From the NCBI GenBank assembly GCA_009746045.1, contig RPFO01000106.1:177501-241500 (forward strand): a DNA stretch of 64,000 nucleotides, in the 5' to 3' direction. The stretch comes from Mesostigma viride (taxonomy: Eukaryota > Streptophyta > Mesostigmatophyceae > Mesostigmatales > Mesostigmataceae). Positions 12,065-23,399 of this stretch are shown in pieces. The first letter of the stretch is position 1; each line of letters opens with the position of its first letter. The position numbers and the translations under genes were made by a program. The notes beneath the pieces are model-generated. The model did no database searches. It was not told the DNA's origin and worked only from the letters and a program-made list of their open reading frames with translations.

Positions 12065-13511
12065 GACGCGCCCAGAACCTGGGCACCGCGCCAGTGCCCG
12101 CTGCCCGCTGGTACCCCCGAAAAATTCTAAGTCCAAACCGCGTATTCTGAAGTAAAGTACGCGTACATACGGCGGAGGCCTTCAGTGTACGTTTTCCCGT
12201 ACTTCTGCGGCTCCGTACGGCGTACTGACCAACCCGGGCGCTGTGCCGGAGCTGAAGGTAGGTCGGCCATAGCTCGCGTCGCCGCTGTTGCTGGGCCAGG
12301 GTCAAGTCGTCGTCCAGCGTGAAGCGAGTCCTCGAGAGCTTCTTGCGGCATTTAAGGAACGACAGCTTGTCCGCCATGTACTTAAAGGTGAGGAGCACGG
12401 GTGCCGGGCCAGCCTTCCCCCGCGCGCGGGGGAGGCGGACAGCCGACATGTCCAGCTCACCAGTGAGTAGCATGGGGGCAAGAATGTCGCGCTTAAATGC
12501 CTCAAGAAGGCTCGTGGAGGTCTCACCTGCCGGCTGGTCGAAGTGCTTGACGATGACATTGTGGCTGCGCCGGGCGATGTCGGCTTCCTCGCGAAGGTCG
12601 AGGGCTTGTTGCTTGAGTTGTGCCGAGATGGTGGAGGTGGTGGAGGTGGTGTGCTGCTTAAGCAAGTCCGCCCAGGTGGAGGGAGCATCGCCGGCCGAGC
12701 CAGCAGACGCCGGCTGGGCGGCGATGTCCTTTACCGCCTGGGCGGTGAGGCCGGCGGTGTCATGCAAGCTCTCAAGGGCGTTGGCGGTGGCTTGAAGGCG
12801 GTGGTCGAGGTCGAGGAGCTGGGCTTTGATGTCGGCAGTGGAGGCGGAAATGGCAGTGGAGGTGGAGGCGGCGGCGGTGGAAATGTGAGGAAGTTCAGCA
12901 GTCAGCGTGCCGCCGATTGCTGCTATGTCGGCAGCAAGGGGGGTCACGTGCTGCTGAAAGGCTTCCGTCAGGATGGAGCGGAGGGTGGGGGCGGAAAGGG
13001 GTGAAGCCCAGATCTCGGCGTCAGAGCGCTGGAGAAGGGAGTTGAGGATGGCGTGCTGGAGACGGGGGTGGTAGCCGCCGACCAGATGGTAGACGTTGCC
13101 CACGCGGCTGCCGTCCGGGGCGAGGAGGCGGTTGGTGGAGAAGAGATGGAGGCACAGGTCGTTAAGCGAAGCGTAATCCCCGAAGAAGATGCAGCGCATA
13201 GCATCGGTCGGAGAAATGGTGGCCCAGTCGTAATCTGCGACCTTGAAAGGCCGGGGACGAAAGCTCGGTTCTGTGTATTGGGGGCGTGAAGACCCTCCTG
13301 TGTCGTCGGCTGGGCGGGTGCGCTTGGGGTCAGGCGATGCAGATGGCGAGGCGTTAAGCCCGGGGGGTTGCGGGACGACCACCAGTGCACGACTAGTGTC
13401 ATCGCCGCCTGCCGGACCTGATGGCGAAGCTGCAGCCGGGGCTGCAGACGTATTGTCATTGCCGAGCGCGGCCGCCAGGCTGCGTTGCGTCGGGGCGCGT
13501 TTGTTCGCCAT
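12065..13511 (-). CDS. LINE ORF1-like RNA-binding protein
   Basis: The product starts at the ATG at 13511 and the intact-looking part is about 420 residues. A proline/alanine/serine-rich N-terminus is followed by a long helical segment (about residues 190-310), compatible with the coiled coil of LINE-1-type ORF1 proteins. The C-terminal part has SHNVIVKHFDQP, a PAPVLLTFKYMADKL stretch and LDDDLTLAQQQRRREL. These match, in order, the RRM-like core and the basic Dlt-qqRr helix of ORF1p. The family's role is RNA binding and ribonucleoprotein formation during retrotransposition. After LRHSARVG the sequence changes character and the frame is probably shifted near 12,240, so the real C-terminus is uncertain. 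The related 61.2-kb copy is heavily damaged. Confidence 0.55.
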
Positions 13512-13650
13512 ATATTGCGTTTTAGATTCAGAAAATTATATCAGCATGTGCGTCTTAGAAAGACGAAGCGATAGTGATATTCACGGCTAAATTCGGTGCT
13601 CAAACGTGAAAGTTATGAGCTCCGACAGCCATGGCTACCTCGTGGCCGGA
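12065..13650 (-). mobile_element. LINE (non-LTR retrotransposon) 5' region with ORF1
   Basis: Contains a minus-strand ORF1-like gene (start 13511) preceded by a leader of about 130 bp. Both leader and ORF1 are homologous to 61,112-62,300 on the plus strand, which defines a repeated element. No endonuclease or reverse transcriptase is present, so the copy is truncated or rearranged near 12,060. Confidence 0.6.
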
Positions 13651-13734
13651 ATTTCGCGTGATATCCTGGTTGTCTCCTTGATATCCTGACCTGGCCCAAG
13701 TTAACCCAGAAGGGTTGGTAATTAATGAAATTAA

Positions 13735-13795
13735 TTAATTAAACTCGTGCTCCCGTCGGGGAGTCACAGAGCACCGATCGAGCGAAGTGCTTGTA
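13735..13795 (-). repeat. Retroposon 3'-end hairpin with TTAA tail
   Basis: ATTAATTAAACTCGTGCTCC precedes CGTCGGGGAGTCACAGAGCA. On the minus strand this is the GTGCTC...GAGCAC hairpin followed by a TTAA-type tail, the same arrangement as at 3.4 kb and 50.2 kb. Confidence 0.5.
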
Positions 13796-14035
13796 ATCCC
13801 TGTATGTGCACGGCAGGCCGAAGAAAGGGCAGAGACACCCTTGAATCTCCTTCATGCCAGAGGCATTCCACAACAGCAATCGGACATGATAGATGATCCG
13901 GTAAGATCTGTGGGTGCAATAAGACCCGCGTGGGTTGGTAGGTCTAGATACCTGTTCTGAACTATGCATGTAGATACAGATCAGTTGCTGCATGGCGGCC
14001 GACCTAGTGGTCCCATCCCAGTTTGAACACCGCAT

Positions 14036-14345
14036 AAATTCCCTCCCTCTCTCTTGCTTGGACTGCTATGCAGGACAAGAAGAGGTGGCAGACCGTTGTC
14101 CATGCCCACACGCCAGCCCTTGTGTGCAAGCCCCCCCTCCCCCCCCACACACAGGAGGAAGGTGCGCTTTGCTGAATTAAGTAGATTAGCTATAGGGTTT
14201 TTCTAGATTATAGCTTAGAGTACGTTAGCTTCCGTAAGTTATAGGTGATTTCAGCAGCTTTGCTTGAGCACCCCCACCAGCATCAGCAAGGGAGTACGTG
14301 CTACATTCATGATCTCCAAACGGACTCTTTTTTTTTTTTTTTTCA
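14036..14345 (+). mobile_element. LINE 3'-end copy ending in poly(T)
   Basis: This segment is homologous to 62,661-62,940: a CTTGGACTGC-ATGCAG block, a tract encoding proline-rich residues, a TTTTTCTAGA block, and finally GTGCTACATTCATGATCTCC followed by AAACGGACTC and a run of 17 T. It has the hairpin-plus-tail signature of the other retroposon ends, but here with a homopolymer tail. It lies about 130 bp upstream of the copia LTR. Confidence 0.5.
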
Positions 14346-14472
14346 ATACATGAAGTGAGACAACTATGCCTGGACGCATGGCGATCCAACGCCGTGGAAG
14401 TCCTGACTAGGGTAGTTGCATTCTGAGAGGAAAGACGCGAAGGCCGCGGGAGCCGCGTGGCTATCCGGCTCT

Positions 14473-14880
14473 AGTTAGCTGAGATACCTCGAGGCTGACT
14501 TGTGGCCGGAGCCACACAGGGGAACATACAATGTGACCGGAGTTATTCTGGCGGAGACAGAATAACGGTGCCGAGCGCCGGTTGTGGCGCGACGCACACA
14601 CGTGTACGCAAGTTACGTAGCTAGCAACTAGTCTAGTGGACGTTGTGCGTAGTAACGTTGCTCCAGGTCTAGAAGCCTCTAGAACCTGGACACGTGGCGG
14701 ACAAGTGAGCGTAGTCCAGTTGTCCTAGGGATCTCGTGTGAGTGATGTGTCCACGACATATAATGTGTGCCCACATATGGAGTGAATAATGACAAGGAAC
14801 GCCCGATCCCTGGTGTTGCTGCAGCCATCATTCTCACACTGAGTCCCCAACGTCTCCGACGTACATATATATATCTAACT
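14473..14880 (+). repeat. Left LTR of the copia-like element
   Basis: 408 bp, beginning AGTTAGCTGAGATACC and ending ATATATCTAACT, so the ends carry the 6-bp inverted repeat AGTTAG/CTAACT instead of TG/CA. A TATA-like ACATATAATGTG lies at about 14,757 and could serve as the promoter. The internal region begins TGGATTAGAC, and the first gag ATG follows only 10 bases after the LTR. Confidence 0.88.
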
Positions 14881-14890
14881 TGGATTAGAC

Positions 14891-17283
14891 ATGGCGCCGA
14901 AGAACTCGGAAGCTAAGAACAACAATGTCCGCCCCACCCTTCAGCGGGGAGGGGCAGGAAACGGTCGGGGTCGGCCTCCCGCTAACCGGGAGCCCCCCAT
15001 TACCACGAGACTGCCTTTCACGGCGTCTCAGAGGAGAATGTCTCCTCGCAGTTCCCCACCGCGGGAGCGTGACGAAAATGTCACCTACCGCATGGTGGTG
15101 GCGGACAACCCTCGCCGGCAGCGTGAAGCTGTCGCTGCCGAGGAGTCTGCCCCCCAGGGGAACCGGGGCACCGGGACTCGCAACGAGTCCGAGGTTGCCC
15201 CGCACCTCATGCCACCCGCCCCAGGGCGACAGGTGGAAGAGGATTCCTCCTCTATGGAGGAGGGGGAGGCTTCACCCTCTCCTAGGAGAGAGGTGACCTC
15301 CGGCCAGACGAGGTCCTCGTCTGGCAATACCTCTGTCGGGAGGGCGCTGGCAGGCATGAGCCTCGGCGCGAACCCGACCCCTGCGTCCCAGGACGCAGGT
15401 GAGGTTTATGTTGACGGTTGGGGCCAGCTCCCCTTCAAGATCCCGGTGCGTAATGCACCAAATTTTCTGCCTTTCGACGGCTGGCGACTCCGCCAGCAGA
15501 GTACCCTCCCTGGCGGCTTCGTCCTGACCAAGTTCGCGGTTCAGGCGGTGGCGGCCGAGCTCCCGGAGGACGTCCATTGTCGTTTTTCGCATGTTCAGGT
15601 TGCGATTTTGATCCGGCTGTACTTCTTGGCCGTGAGACAAGGAGTAACGGCTCTCGACATGTATTCGGAGGCTCGCCAGGTGGCAGCGGCCACGGTGGTG
15701 GCCAAGCCACCTCGGCCGGCCGAGGAGATGCCAAGGATGCCACCTGTCGTGCCAGTCGGCTGGGGACCTGCGACGGCATCCCCTGGTTCGGCAGCGACAT
15801 CGACTGCGTCGCAGCAGCTGGCTGCAACTGTGTCGCCCCCGGCGTCGGCGGCGACCTTGCCGGCCGCGGCATCCAAGACTGCAGCACCGGTGGGCGCCCC
15901 GTCTTCTCCAGTGGTGGCAGCGACAGCGACAGCGACAGCGACAGCAGCAGCGACAGCGACAGCGGCAGCGACCCCTAGGCGGGCGGAGGGCAAGCGCCAG
16001 CCGCCTCCCCACGACACACCCGCCGCTGAGTCGGCACCGTCGGCATCAGCCGACAACACCAACGCCATCACCACCCACCCCCCACGAAGGCGGGTGCTTC
16101 GGCACCCCCATCGCAGTCCCAAGCCCCCGGCAGGGCCGGCAAGGGACCTGCCACGGCCCAGGCCGTGGCAAGGGATCATCCATCTCCCCCAGGGGAGGAG
16201 GATGTGGCCATGGAGACAGCCGAGGCACGCATCCCTGGGGATGACGTCGTCTCACTCCGTGAGCCAACCCTTTGGCGCGCAGTCCAGCGCTGCGCCCAGG
16301 GTATCCAAGGGGTGGCCAGCGAGAGGCTGGACGACAGGTTGGCTGAACACACCAGCCTGTTGTGTGCGATCATCTATCATTTGCTCGATCAACCCTCGAT
16401 TGAGCCGATGACCAGGAGGATGTGCGAGGCACTCCTGCCCGCCCTGCAGACCTTGCTGCGAGGCAAGAAGATCAGGGTGAACCTGGGCGTGATGGTGGAG
16501 ATGGTGCAGACGTTGCACCGGGTGTGCATGCAGCAAGCAAGTATGTATCTCCCCACTTGGTTGCGTGTACAGACAGGTAGCCAGCAGGGGGGGGACGTGC
16601 AGCAGACAAGCTCATCTAGCAGTGAGGATAGTGATGTTTCTCTCACCCCTACCTTTGAGCAATGGGAGGCAGCTAGGGCACGCAAGAGGCAGGCACAGAG
16701 TCAGGGTGTGCAGGGGGGCATGGACATGTCATCTTCACCAACACATGTTGTGCAGGCACCTAACCCCCCAGTGCAGCCAGCCACGCGTAGCAGGCCCTCA
16801 CAGGTCTCACCTAGCATCCCAACACTGCCAATGCTGCTACATCCCCAGGCAGGTCTTCTTCTCCCTCTCCCTCTTCACCCTCTCAGGATTGGCCAGTCTA
16901 TAACGAGCATAGGCCAATTGACAGGATTATGGTGAGGGGGCTGCCAGAGGGGTATACTAGGCAGCAGGGTGCTCAGCTTCTTCTCTCTCTCAAGCTGCTA
17001 GGGAGGAGCTGAATATCAAGAACTGGTTTGGGGCACTCATGCAGGGTGATTTCTTCCACCAATCCAATCCCTCCATCCAGCACTTGGTATCCATATATCA
17101 GCAAAGGTATCCCAGGTGGCAGGACACACAGGGTAGGGAGCCATGGGAGAATTTTCTGCGTGATCTGCATGACCTGCTGTCTGCTCCCACCACTGTTGAC
17201 ATGTACTCTGCGTTTAACTGGGTGAAAACTATAAGGTAGAAACTCAGAACTATGTAGCAGAGATCAAGAAATGGGAACTTGCA
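14891..17283 (+). pseudogene. gag region of the copia-like element, frame broken
   Basis: The first frame opens at the ATG at 14,891 and encodes a basic, proline/serine-rich N-terminus and a conserved-looking block around DGWGQLPFKIPVRNAPN. A long alanine/threonine and proline stretch follows. Sensible coding then moves to another frame at a C-rich tract near 16,078, continues (helical segment around LDDRLAEHTSLLCAIIYHLL), shifts again near 16,860, and once more near 17,000 into a frame with FFHQSNPSIQHLVSIYQQRY. It joins pol near 17,230. At least three single-base shifts are needed, mostly at homopolymers. They may be sequencing errors, real decay or, less likely, programmed frameshifts. The capsid function is inferred from position and from the zinc knuckle that follows. 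Confidence 0.6.
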
Positions 17284-20200
17284 GTGAAGGCCCACCCCGA
17301 GGTTAGCAAGCTAGATCACAAGTGGCTTGTTCATTCCCTGCTCGAGAAGCTTAACCTTGATCGTAACACCTTTGCCATGATCACCACAGGCTTGGCCACC
17401 CATTGGGAGTCGATGAAAGAGGCTCTCGATTATGTTAAGCTAGCCCTGGGTCCACTGTGTCAGGACTCAGCCCCTCCCCCCTCTACCTCTTCCCCCCCTG
17501 CTGTCAAGCGGGCCCGGGGGGAGGAATCAGATGAGGAGGGTAAGGCCAGGAAGGCCAAGGACAAGCGTCCTGTGACGCTAGGGGAGGTGAAGACTCTTAT
17601 GAGTCAGTTTGTTAAGAGCCTCAAGGGCAAGGGCAAGGGCAAGGGCAAGGGCAAGGGCAAGGGCAAGGGGCAGGGGAAGGGGAAGGGTAGGTCATCCCCC
17701 CCAGGGGGGAACGCTAACAAGTCTTCTGGGGCTGGGTCCTCCACCCCCAAGAAGGATGTGAAATGTGTGCGTTGTGGGCGTCGTGGACACAGCAAGGACA
17801 AGTGCCACAAACACAAGGAGCACCTGCCGCACCTGGAGGTGCTCTGCCACAAGTGCCTGGGACCGCCTCACGGGGACCCCGCCAAGTGCACCAAGGAGCC
17901 GTGGCAGCCCCCTAAATGTAAGTCCTCACACCCTCACACGTGTCATGATGAGTCGTGTCCCCTACACCACCCAATATCCAGCTCCACTGCCCAGGCAGGG
18001 ACACAGGATGGGAGGATGTTGACAGGATGTCAAGTTAACTCTGTTACCTCTCACTCTCCACCTTCATGCTCAGCTGTCAAGGCTGTAAGCAAGGTTGGCA
18101 AAGTGTTGAAGTATTACACAGAAACCTCTGACAGTGAACCCAGGTTCACCTCCTTGATACCCAAGGTGTCCAGGGTCATGACCCAAGCTCTTAGTAACAT
18201 CAGTTATGAGGAGCTGGCATTGCAACTGCACTTACTGTATGGTCATGAGACATGTGCAGAGGTGGTAGCAGCTGCATTGGGAGGTACGGCACTCAGGAAG
18301 GCATGTCAGCTGATCAGAAAACACTGTCAGCACTGCCAAATGTATGCACCTAAACCACCCAAGTGGCATGTAGCTACACCACCTAAGTGCAAGGGCAGAG
18401 TGGTCGGGGATGTGTTCCATATTAAGGGACAGCCCTATCTGGCGTTAAAGGACGCATGGTCCAGGTACACAGCAATAGAACCTCTCCCTGGTATGGACAA
18501 GTCTCAGTTGCATAGAGCTATATTAATAGCACAAGCCAGGTACTACCCAGTAGAAGCACTGCTGTTAGATCAGCAATTTAGTTGCCTTGCTGGGGCAGAG
18601 GGCTGTGAAGCTATAGACCTGGCTGGGCTAGAAGATCATGAGAGACAAGGCATCATTGAGAGGGCAATTAGGTCTATCAAAACCTTGGTAGCCAAAGAAG
18701 GTGAGAACCTGTTAGCTGACAGTGGGTCATACGCTGATAGGGCACTGTGGGCTACTAAGATATGCCAGATACTCAATAGACGACCACTCCTGCAGACACC
18801 CTATGGTATTATCACACCAGATGGGTTACAGGCTGGGATATACCCACCTGAGGTACTAGCTGTGTACAATGCACAGCGTGCCCACGCTGCCAGCAGATTG
18901 GCAGCCAAGGATGCCAAGCATCCACGCCCATCCTTCAAGGAAGGGGACACAGTTCTCTTCTATAAGGAGTCAGGGCTAGGGAAGGTTGGGACATGGTTAG
19001 GCCCAGCCACTATCCTTAAGTTTTCCAGCACAGGCAAGACTGTGCATGTGAAACACAATGACACTGGGCATGTGCACAAGTGCTCACCTCACAGGATTAA
19101 ATTGTATTACACTCCACTGTCAGACGTGGCAGAGGAGGAAGAGCTGATGGTCGACAGCTCAGTACAGTTGCCTGGTATATCTGGAGTACCCAGTGAGTGG
19201 TTGTTTGGAACACACACTGGTGAGTGTGATAGCCACAACACATGTGCACCCCAGGTCACCCTCAGTGAGCCTAGCCAGCCACAGCAGGTTAGACCACCTG
19301 TCAACGAGGGCACTAACCAAGAAGGTGGTCAGCAAGACAGCACACCTTCAGCGGTACCAGCTCAACCCATACCTACCGTGTCCAAACATGGGCTAGCAGA
19401 AGCGGTCCGCATACTGCAAGCAGCGCATAGAGCCAAAGCTCACACTGCTGCAGGGTCAGCCAAAGTGAGTAGGGCAGGTCACAGCGACAACAATCCAGCT
19501 CTAGTCGCGGTTGACACCCAAGCTCAGGTTAGCATCATCAGTGCATTGGCTGTACCACACCTAGAGTTAGAGCCTTCCCCTTGGCAACGGGTGGCTGATT
19601 TCTCTGGGCAGGCTAGCTTGACTGTTAAAGGTCAGGTTACCTTAAACATTCTTGGTATCCCCACACCTTTTCAGGTACTGGAAGGATACACAGGAAATGC
19701 TTTGTTGGGTGATCCATTTATTTCTTACCCAGGTGTCACCATCTCTTGTGATAGGCTTGAGGTACAGGGCCTGGGTGGGGTGTCACTTGATCATTTTCAG
19801 GTACCACTCCAGACTTTGGTTGACACACAGCCAGCCACTGTCAAATTTGTTGCACCTAAGTATGCACCTGGGCACGAGCCACGTGTGGCAGATTTGGTGC
19901 ACAGTCAGAAACTGCACCCCAAAGCATTTGGATTGGGAAAGTATGATGTTGCAAAAATGTCTCCCCTCTCCTATGAACAGATTGTCCAGGACTGTCAAAC
20001 TCAGGAAGGTTTCACTAAGTGGGTTGAAGCTTTTAGAAAGGCTATGGATGAATGGGTGGTTCCAGATCCACGTAGTCCCACCCACACACCTCCAGTCACT
20101 CCCTTAGAGCGTAAGCCCAACGGGAGCAAGCACCTAAGACTTAAGTTCGTGTGCAAGCACAAGCAAGCAGCAGATGGCTCTGTCATTTTCCATGCTAGGC

Positions 20201-20914
20201 CTTGTGTGACTGAGTTTAAGGGATCCACTGATTTGACAGAGGCAGACCTGTATACACCTGGCATTCAGCAAACTTCTCTTAAAATTTTGCTGTCTGTTTT
20301 TCTAGGGCACATCAATCAAGGTGATGATTATGTGTGCAAAGCTACTGACATTAAACGTGCATTTCTGAAAGGCTCACCTGAAATAGCTGAGCAAGTTTGG
20401 CATGGGAAGGTGTATGTGGTCAACACACCTCAGGTGTGGTCTAAGGATATCCCACAACCATTTCTGAAAGCCAACATAGGAGTGGAAGGTCTGCAATCTG
20501 CTCCTAGAATTTTCAGAATGTCAGCTCAAGCTGTGTTTGAGAAGCTAGGTGCTCGGTATGATGACATAGACCCTTGCTTCTTTGTTGTCCCTCACCCTCA
20601 TGGCATGATCATGTTTGTGTGGCATGGGGATGATCAGCTTATTGCTGGGCCTAGGCAGGCTGTGGATGATTTTATTGCCAACGTGTCTAAGTCTTTTGAG
20701 ATTGGCAAGCAGCTAGAGCTGGGCACCATTGCTATTAAGTTCTGTGGCACAATGTTGCAGCTTCAGAAGCAAGCAGATCAGTGGGTCTGTGCAATGTACT
20801 CTCCATCAGATTACATGCACAGTTGTAAGGAAGTGCTGCAGACTAAAATCAAACCTTGTGACTGTCCCACCATTAGGGGCAAGCTGGGGTGGTTGTGTTC
20901 TACTTGTCACTATA
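17230..20914 (+). CDS. copia-like pol, 5' part: zinc knuckle, integrase, protease, reverse transcriptase
   Basis: One long frame. A lysine/glycine run (17,627-17,690) precedes a CCHC zinc knuckle, CVRCGRRGHSKDKC, at about 17,764-17,805. Integrase follows, with an H-C-H-C zinc finger (GHETC ... KHCQHC, 18,240-18,340) and candidate catalytic D (GDVFHIKG), D (LLLDQQF) and E (GIIERAIRSIK). A retropepsin-like domain comes next, around VDTQAQVSII (about 19,510) and ALLGDPFISYPGV. Reverse transcriptase shows ATDIKRAFLKG, GLQSAPRIFRM and, at the active-site position, HGDD where copia elements usually have YVDD. The normal copia order is protease-integrase-RT; here the protease lies after integrase. 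Coding is interrupted at 20,911-20,914 by the giant DNA transposon. The frame reads on through the transposon end into a 15-bp repeat, which is not part of pol. Confidence 0.8.
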
Positions 20915-20963
20915 CTTTTCGTCCGAGGGTAGTAAAAATGATCCGAGGCGTAAATTACGAGGT
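20915..20963 (+). repeat. Left terminal inverted repeat of the giant transposon
   Basis: 49 bp starting CTTTTCGTCCGAGGGTAGTA, perfectly matching the reverse complement of 58,812-58,860. The arms diverge abruptly after ...TTACGAGGT. Confidence 0.93.
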
Positions 20964-21054
20964 GGTAATTTACGGCACAGACTACGTATACCGTTTGTAT
21001 AAGAGTTCGGATCTTTCTCGTAAGCTACGAGTTAGATCCGAGGTAAGATCCGAT

Positions 21055-21355
21055 GTCGTAATTTACGAGGTAGTAATTTACGAGGTAGTAATTTACGAGG
21101 TAGTAATTTACGAGGTAGTAATTTACGAGGTAGTAATTTACGAGGTAGTAATTTACGAGGTAGTAATTTACGAGGTAGTAATTTACGAGGTAGTAATTTA
21201 CGAGGTAGTAATTTACGAGGTAGTAATTTACGAGGTAGTAATTTACGAGGTAGTAATTTACGAGGTAGTAATTTACGAGGTAGTAATCTACGAGGTAGTA
21301 ACATACGAGGTGTTAACGTACGAGGTAGTAATGTACGAGTTGGTAATTTACGAGT
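21055..21355 (+). repeat. 15-bp subterminal tandem repeat (GTAATTTACGAGGTA)n
   Basis: About twenty head-to-tail copies of GTAATTTACGAGGTA, perfect at first and then degenerating over the last four or five units. The unit resembles the inner part of the terminal inverted repeat (GTAAATTACGAGGT), so the array appears to have grown from the transposon end. Because 15 is a multiple of three, the frame entering from pol remains open across it, giving a spurious VVIYE-repeat protein tail. Confidence 0.95.
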
Positions 21356-21544
21356 TGTAACTTAAGATGTCTTCTATTTATTTGGTTTTAATTTGTGCAA
21401 TGTTCAGTTTCATGAAATGAGCCTAAAAGAGTTTATTATTTCATATTTCAGCATAAAACAAAGTTTAGTTAACCAATATGTCTTCATTCTCACATTTCAG
21501 CCGATGTCCTTGTCGCATTTATAATACATTGAAACTCTAACACA

Positions 21545-21605
21545 AGACATCAAGGAGACAACCATCGCAGGCCAGAAATCGGGATAATCCGGACCATGGT
21601 AGCAC
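21545..21605 (-). repeat. Dispersed CCGGATTC...TTTCTGGCCTGC repeat, copy 3
   Basis: ATCAAGGAGACAACCATCGC is followed by AGGCCAGAAATCGGGATAAT and CCGGACCATGGTAGC. It is nearly identical to copies outside the giant transposon at 9.7 kb and 63.4 kb, so this family inserted or was captured inside it. Confidence 0.65.
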
Positions 21606-21720
21606 AATATATGATCAGATAACCAAGTCGGCTGATGACATCCTTAAATATTTATTGGCTTTGTTATCATCCATTGGATTGCGTGACAAACTCGCTCGAG
21701 GCACCGATGGGTGGGGTCTT

Positions 21721-23156
21721 CTACAAAGGTGCTGACTGGGGCTGGCCCGGTGCCGAGTGCGTGACATCCCCGCTCGCGGCGCCGATGGATGGGGTCTCCT
21801 CGGCAGGTTCTGATGTGCGCTCGCTTGGTGCGCTCGAGGCGCCGATGCTTGTGCGGTTGTGCGAGTTTGTGCTTGCGTCAGAGTAGGGCCACGGGTTGTT
21901 TATGTTGTCGAACAAGACACGCGCTGGCACCTGCCGGAAGGAAGCACGCGTCCTCGCCACCTCCTTGAAACGTTCCTCCACGTCGTCCCACTCGCGCCTT
22001 GGCCCAGACCGCATCACGGTCGTGGCCTGAAGGGCCTCGCGCACCTTCTTCTTGTCCCAGCACTTGGAGGCGATGTCTTCCCAATCTTCCCACAGCTCAG
22101 GCCGCTTGTCCCGCAGCTCCTGCTTGTGGTGTCATCATCACACGGCAAGTACATTCATTTTAACCGTGCATGCATTGAACAAACAATATAAGTCATTGTT
22201 GGCATACAAAAACTAAATGGAGTGACATGCAGTCTAGGCCTATGTACCAATGTGTTAAAGAAAGTAAGCGCATGCCACGAAACAATGATAAGAAGGCTGC
22301 TTACCTGCACCGTGAAGTGCAACATCTTCAGATAGTACAAAAGTACCACGCGGCAGAAGTCCTCCTTCAGCCATGCTGGAAGGTCTGCGTACTTCTTGAT
22401 GCGATTGGTGGTGGCCGTCCCCACCAACCACGGCGTGTAATCGTCGGACACACGCACCAGGCCAAACTTGTACAAGTTGGACCGGTGGTTGGCCAGGCGC
22501 TTGATCAGCGCAGCCCGGACTTGAACGTAATCCTCCGCAGGAACCGAGTCGGCGGGGCTTCTCACGATGCCCGACTCCTGGAAGAACATGGCGATCGCGC
22601 CACGCAGACCCATCTCCCTGACGGACCGCTCCTGGTCCAGCTGAACGGCTTGCCCGGCGTCAGGGCGAACGCTCAGGCAATGCCTGGAGAGGTGTTCGAC
22701 AGCTGCCGAAAAAGCTGGGGTCGTCTTCTGCAAACGTGCAATGTGCAAGATAGAGAAAGTGCGAAGTTAGAAATCTGGAATAATGAATCGTGTAAAGCAA
22801 AAAAGTTCAGCAAATAAGCTATAAAATGCGTAATGTGCTACCCACGAAATTCCTGGGCAGTTTGGTGCCCAGTCGCGTCATGAGACTGGCGACGTCTTGT
22901 CTCAATGCCGCCACCTCCTGCCTGAGGCCCTCCTCCGCCCTGTTGGCCGCGATTTGCAAGTTCCTGCCGGCGGAGGTGGTGGCCGGTGCATCCGGGGGGG
23001 CGCCATATCGTCGTCCTCGCCGGAGGACGACGAGGAAGGGGAATCGGATTCGGATTCGGATTCGGAGGAAGGCAACTGGCGGCTTTTCTTGCGCCGCCGG
23101 CCGATGTGCTCCTCCTCCCGCGACATCATGGCCTTCTTCTTGAGCTTGGGCGCCAT
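21721..23156 (-). CDS. Hypothetical nuclear coiled-coil protein, multi-exon, divergent from the transposase gene
   Basis: The first exon starts at the ATG at 23,156 and encodes a lysine-rich then acidic/serine-rich segment (SSESESESDSPSSSSSGEDD). A heptad-rich LRQEVAALRQDVASLMTRL follows and looks like a coiled coil. To join these two parts one extra base is needed in the G7 tract at about 22,995, so there is a homopolymer error or frameshift. A second exon (about 22,727 down to 22,306) encodes QERSVREMGLRGAIAMFFQ and YTPWLVGTATTNRIKKYADL and ends at a good GTAAGC donor. A third (about 22,117 down to the stop at 21,721) encodes RDKRPELWEDWEDIASKCWD and a serine-rich tail. The exon 1-2 phase does not resolve cleanly. 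I recognise no family. It is transcribed away from the transposase gene, with an 86-bp repeat array between. Confidence 0.45.
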
Positions 23157-23399
23157 AGAAACTGATGAGCTGCGCGTAAACGTTAACTGGAGTCACCTAC
23201 GCGTGGTGAAGACGTGAAGGCGCACTTTCAAATTTCGCGTGCACTCCTGGTGCACTGTCAAATTTCGCGTACACACGTGGTTGCAGCCATCCGACGGCTA
23301 CAACCCCAGTGGTCAGGGGCAAACCAAACATCGCACGGTACACGTTCTTGCGGCATCGCTGTCAGGTCACCCTATAACGCGGCAACCCGCTGTTATACT

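Noticed and set aside
20939-21360. C-terminal VVIYE-repeat extension of pol
   Set aside because: It is read through the transposon terminal repeat and the 15-bp array. Pol coding is cut at 20,911-20,914.
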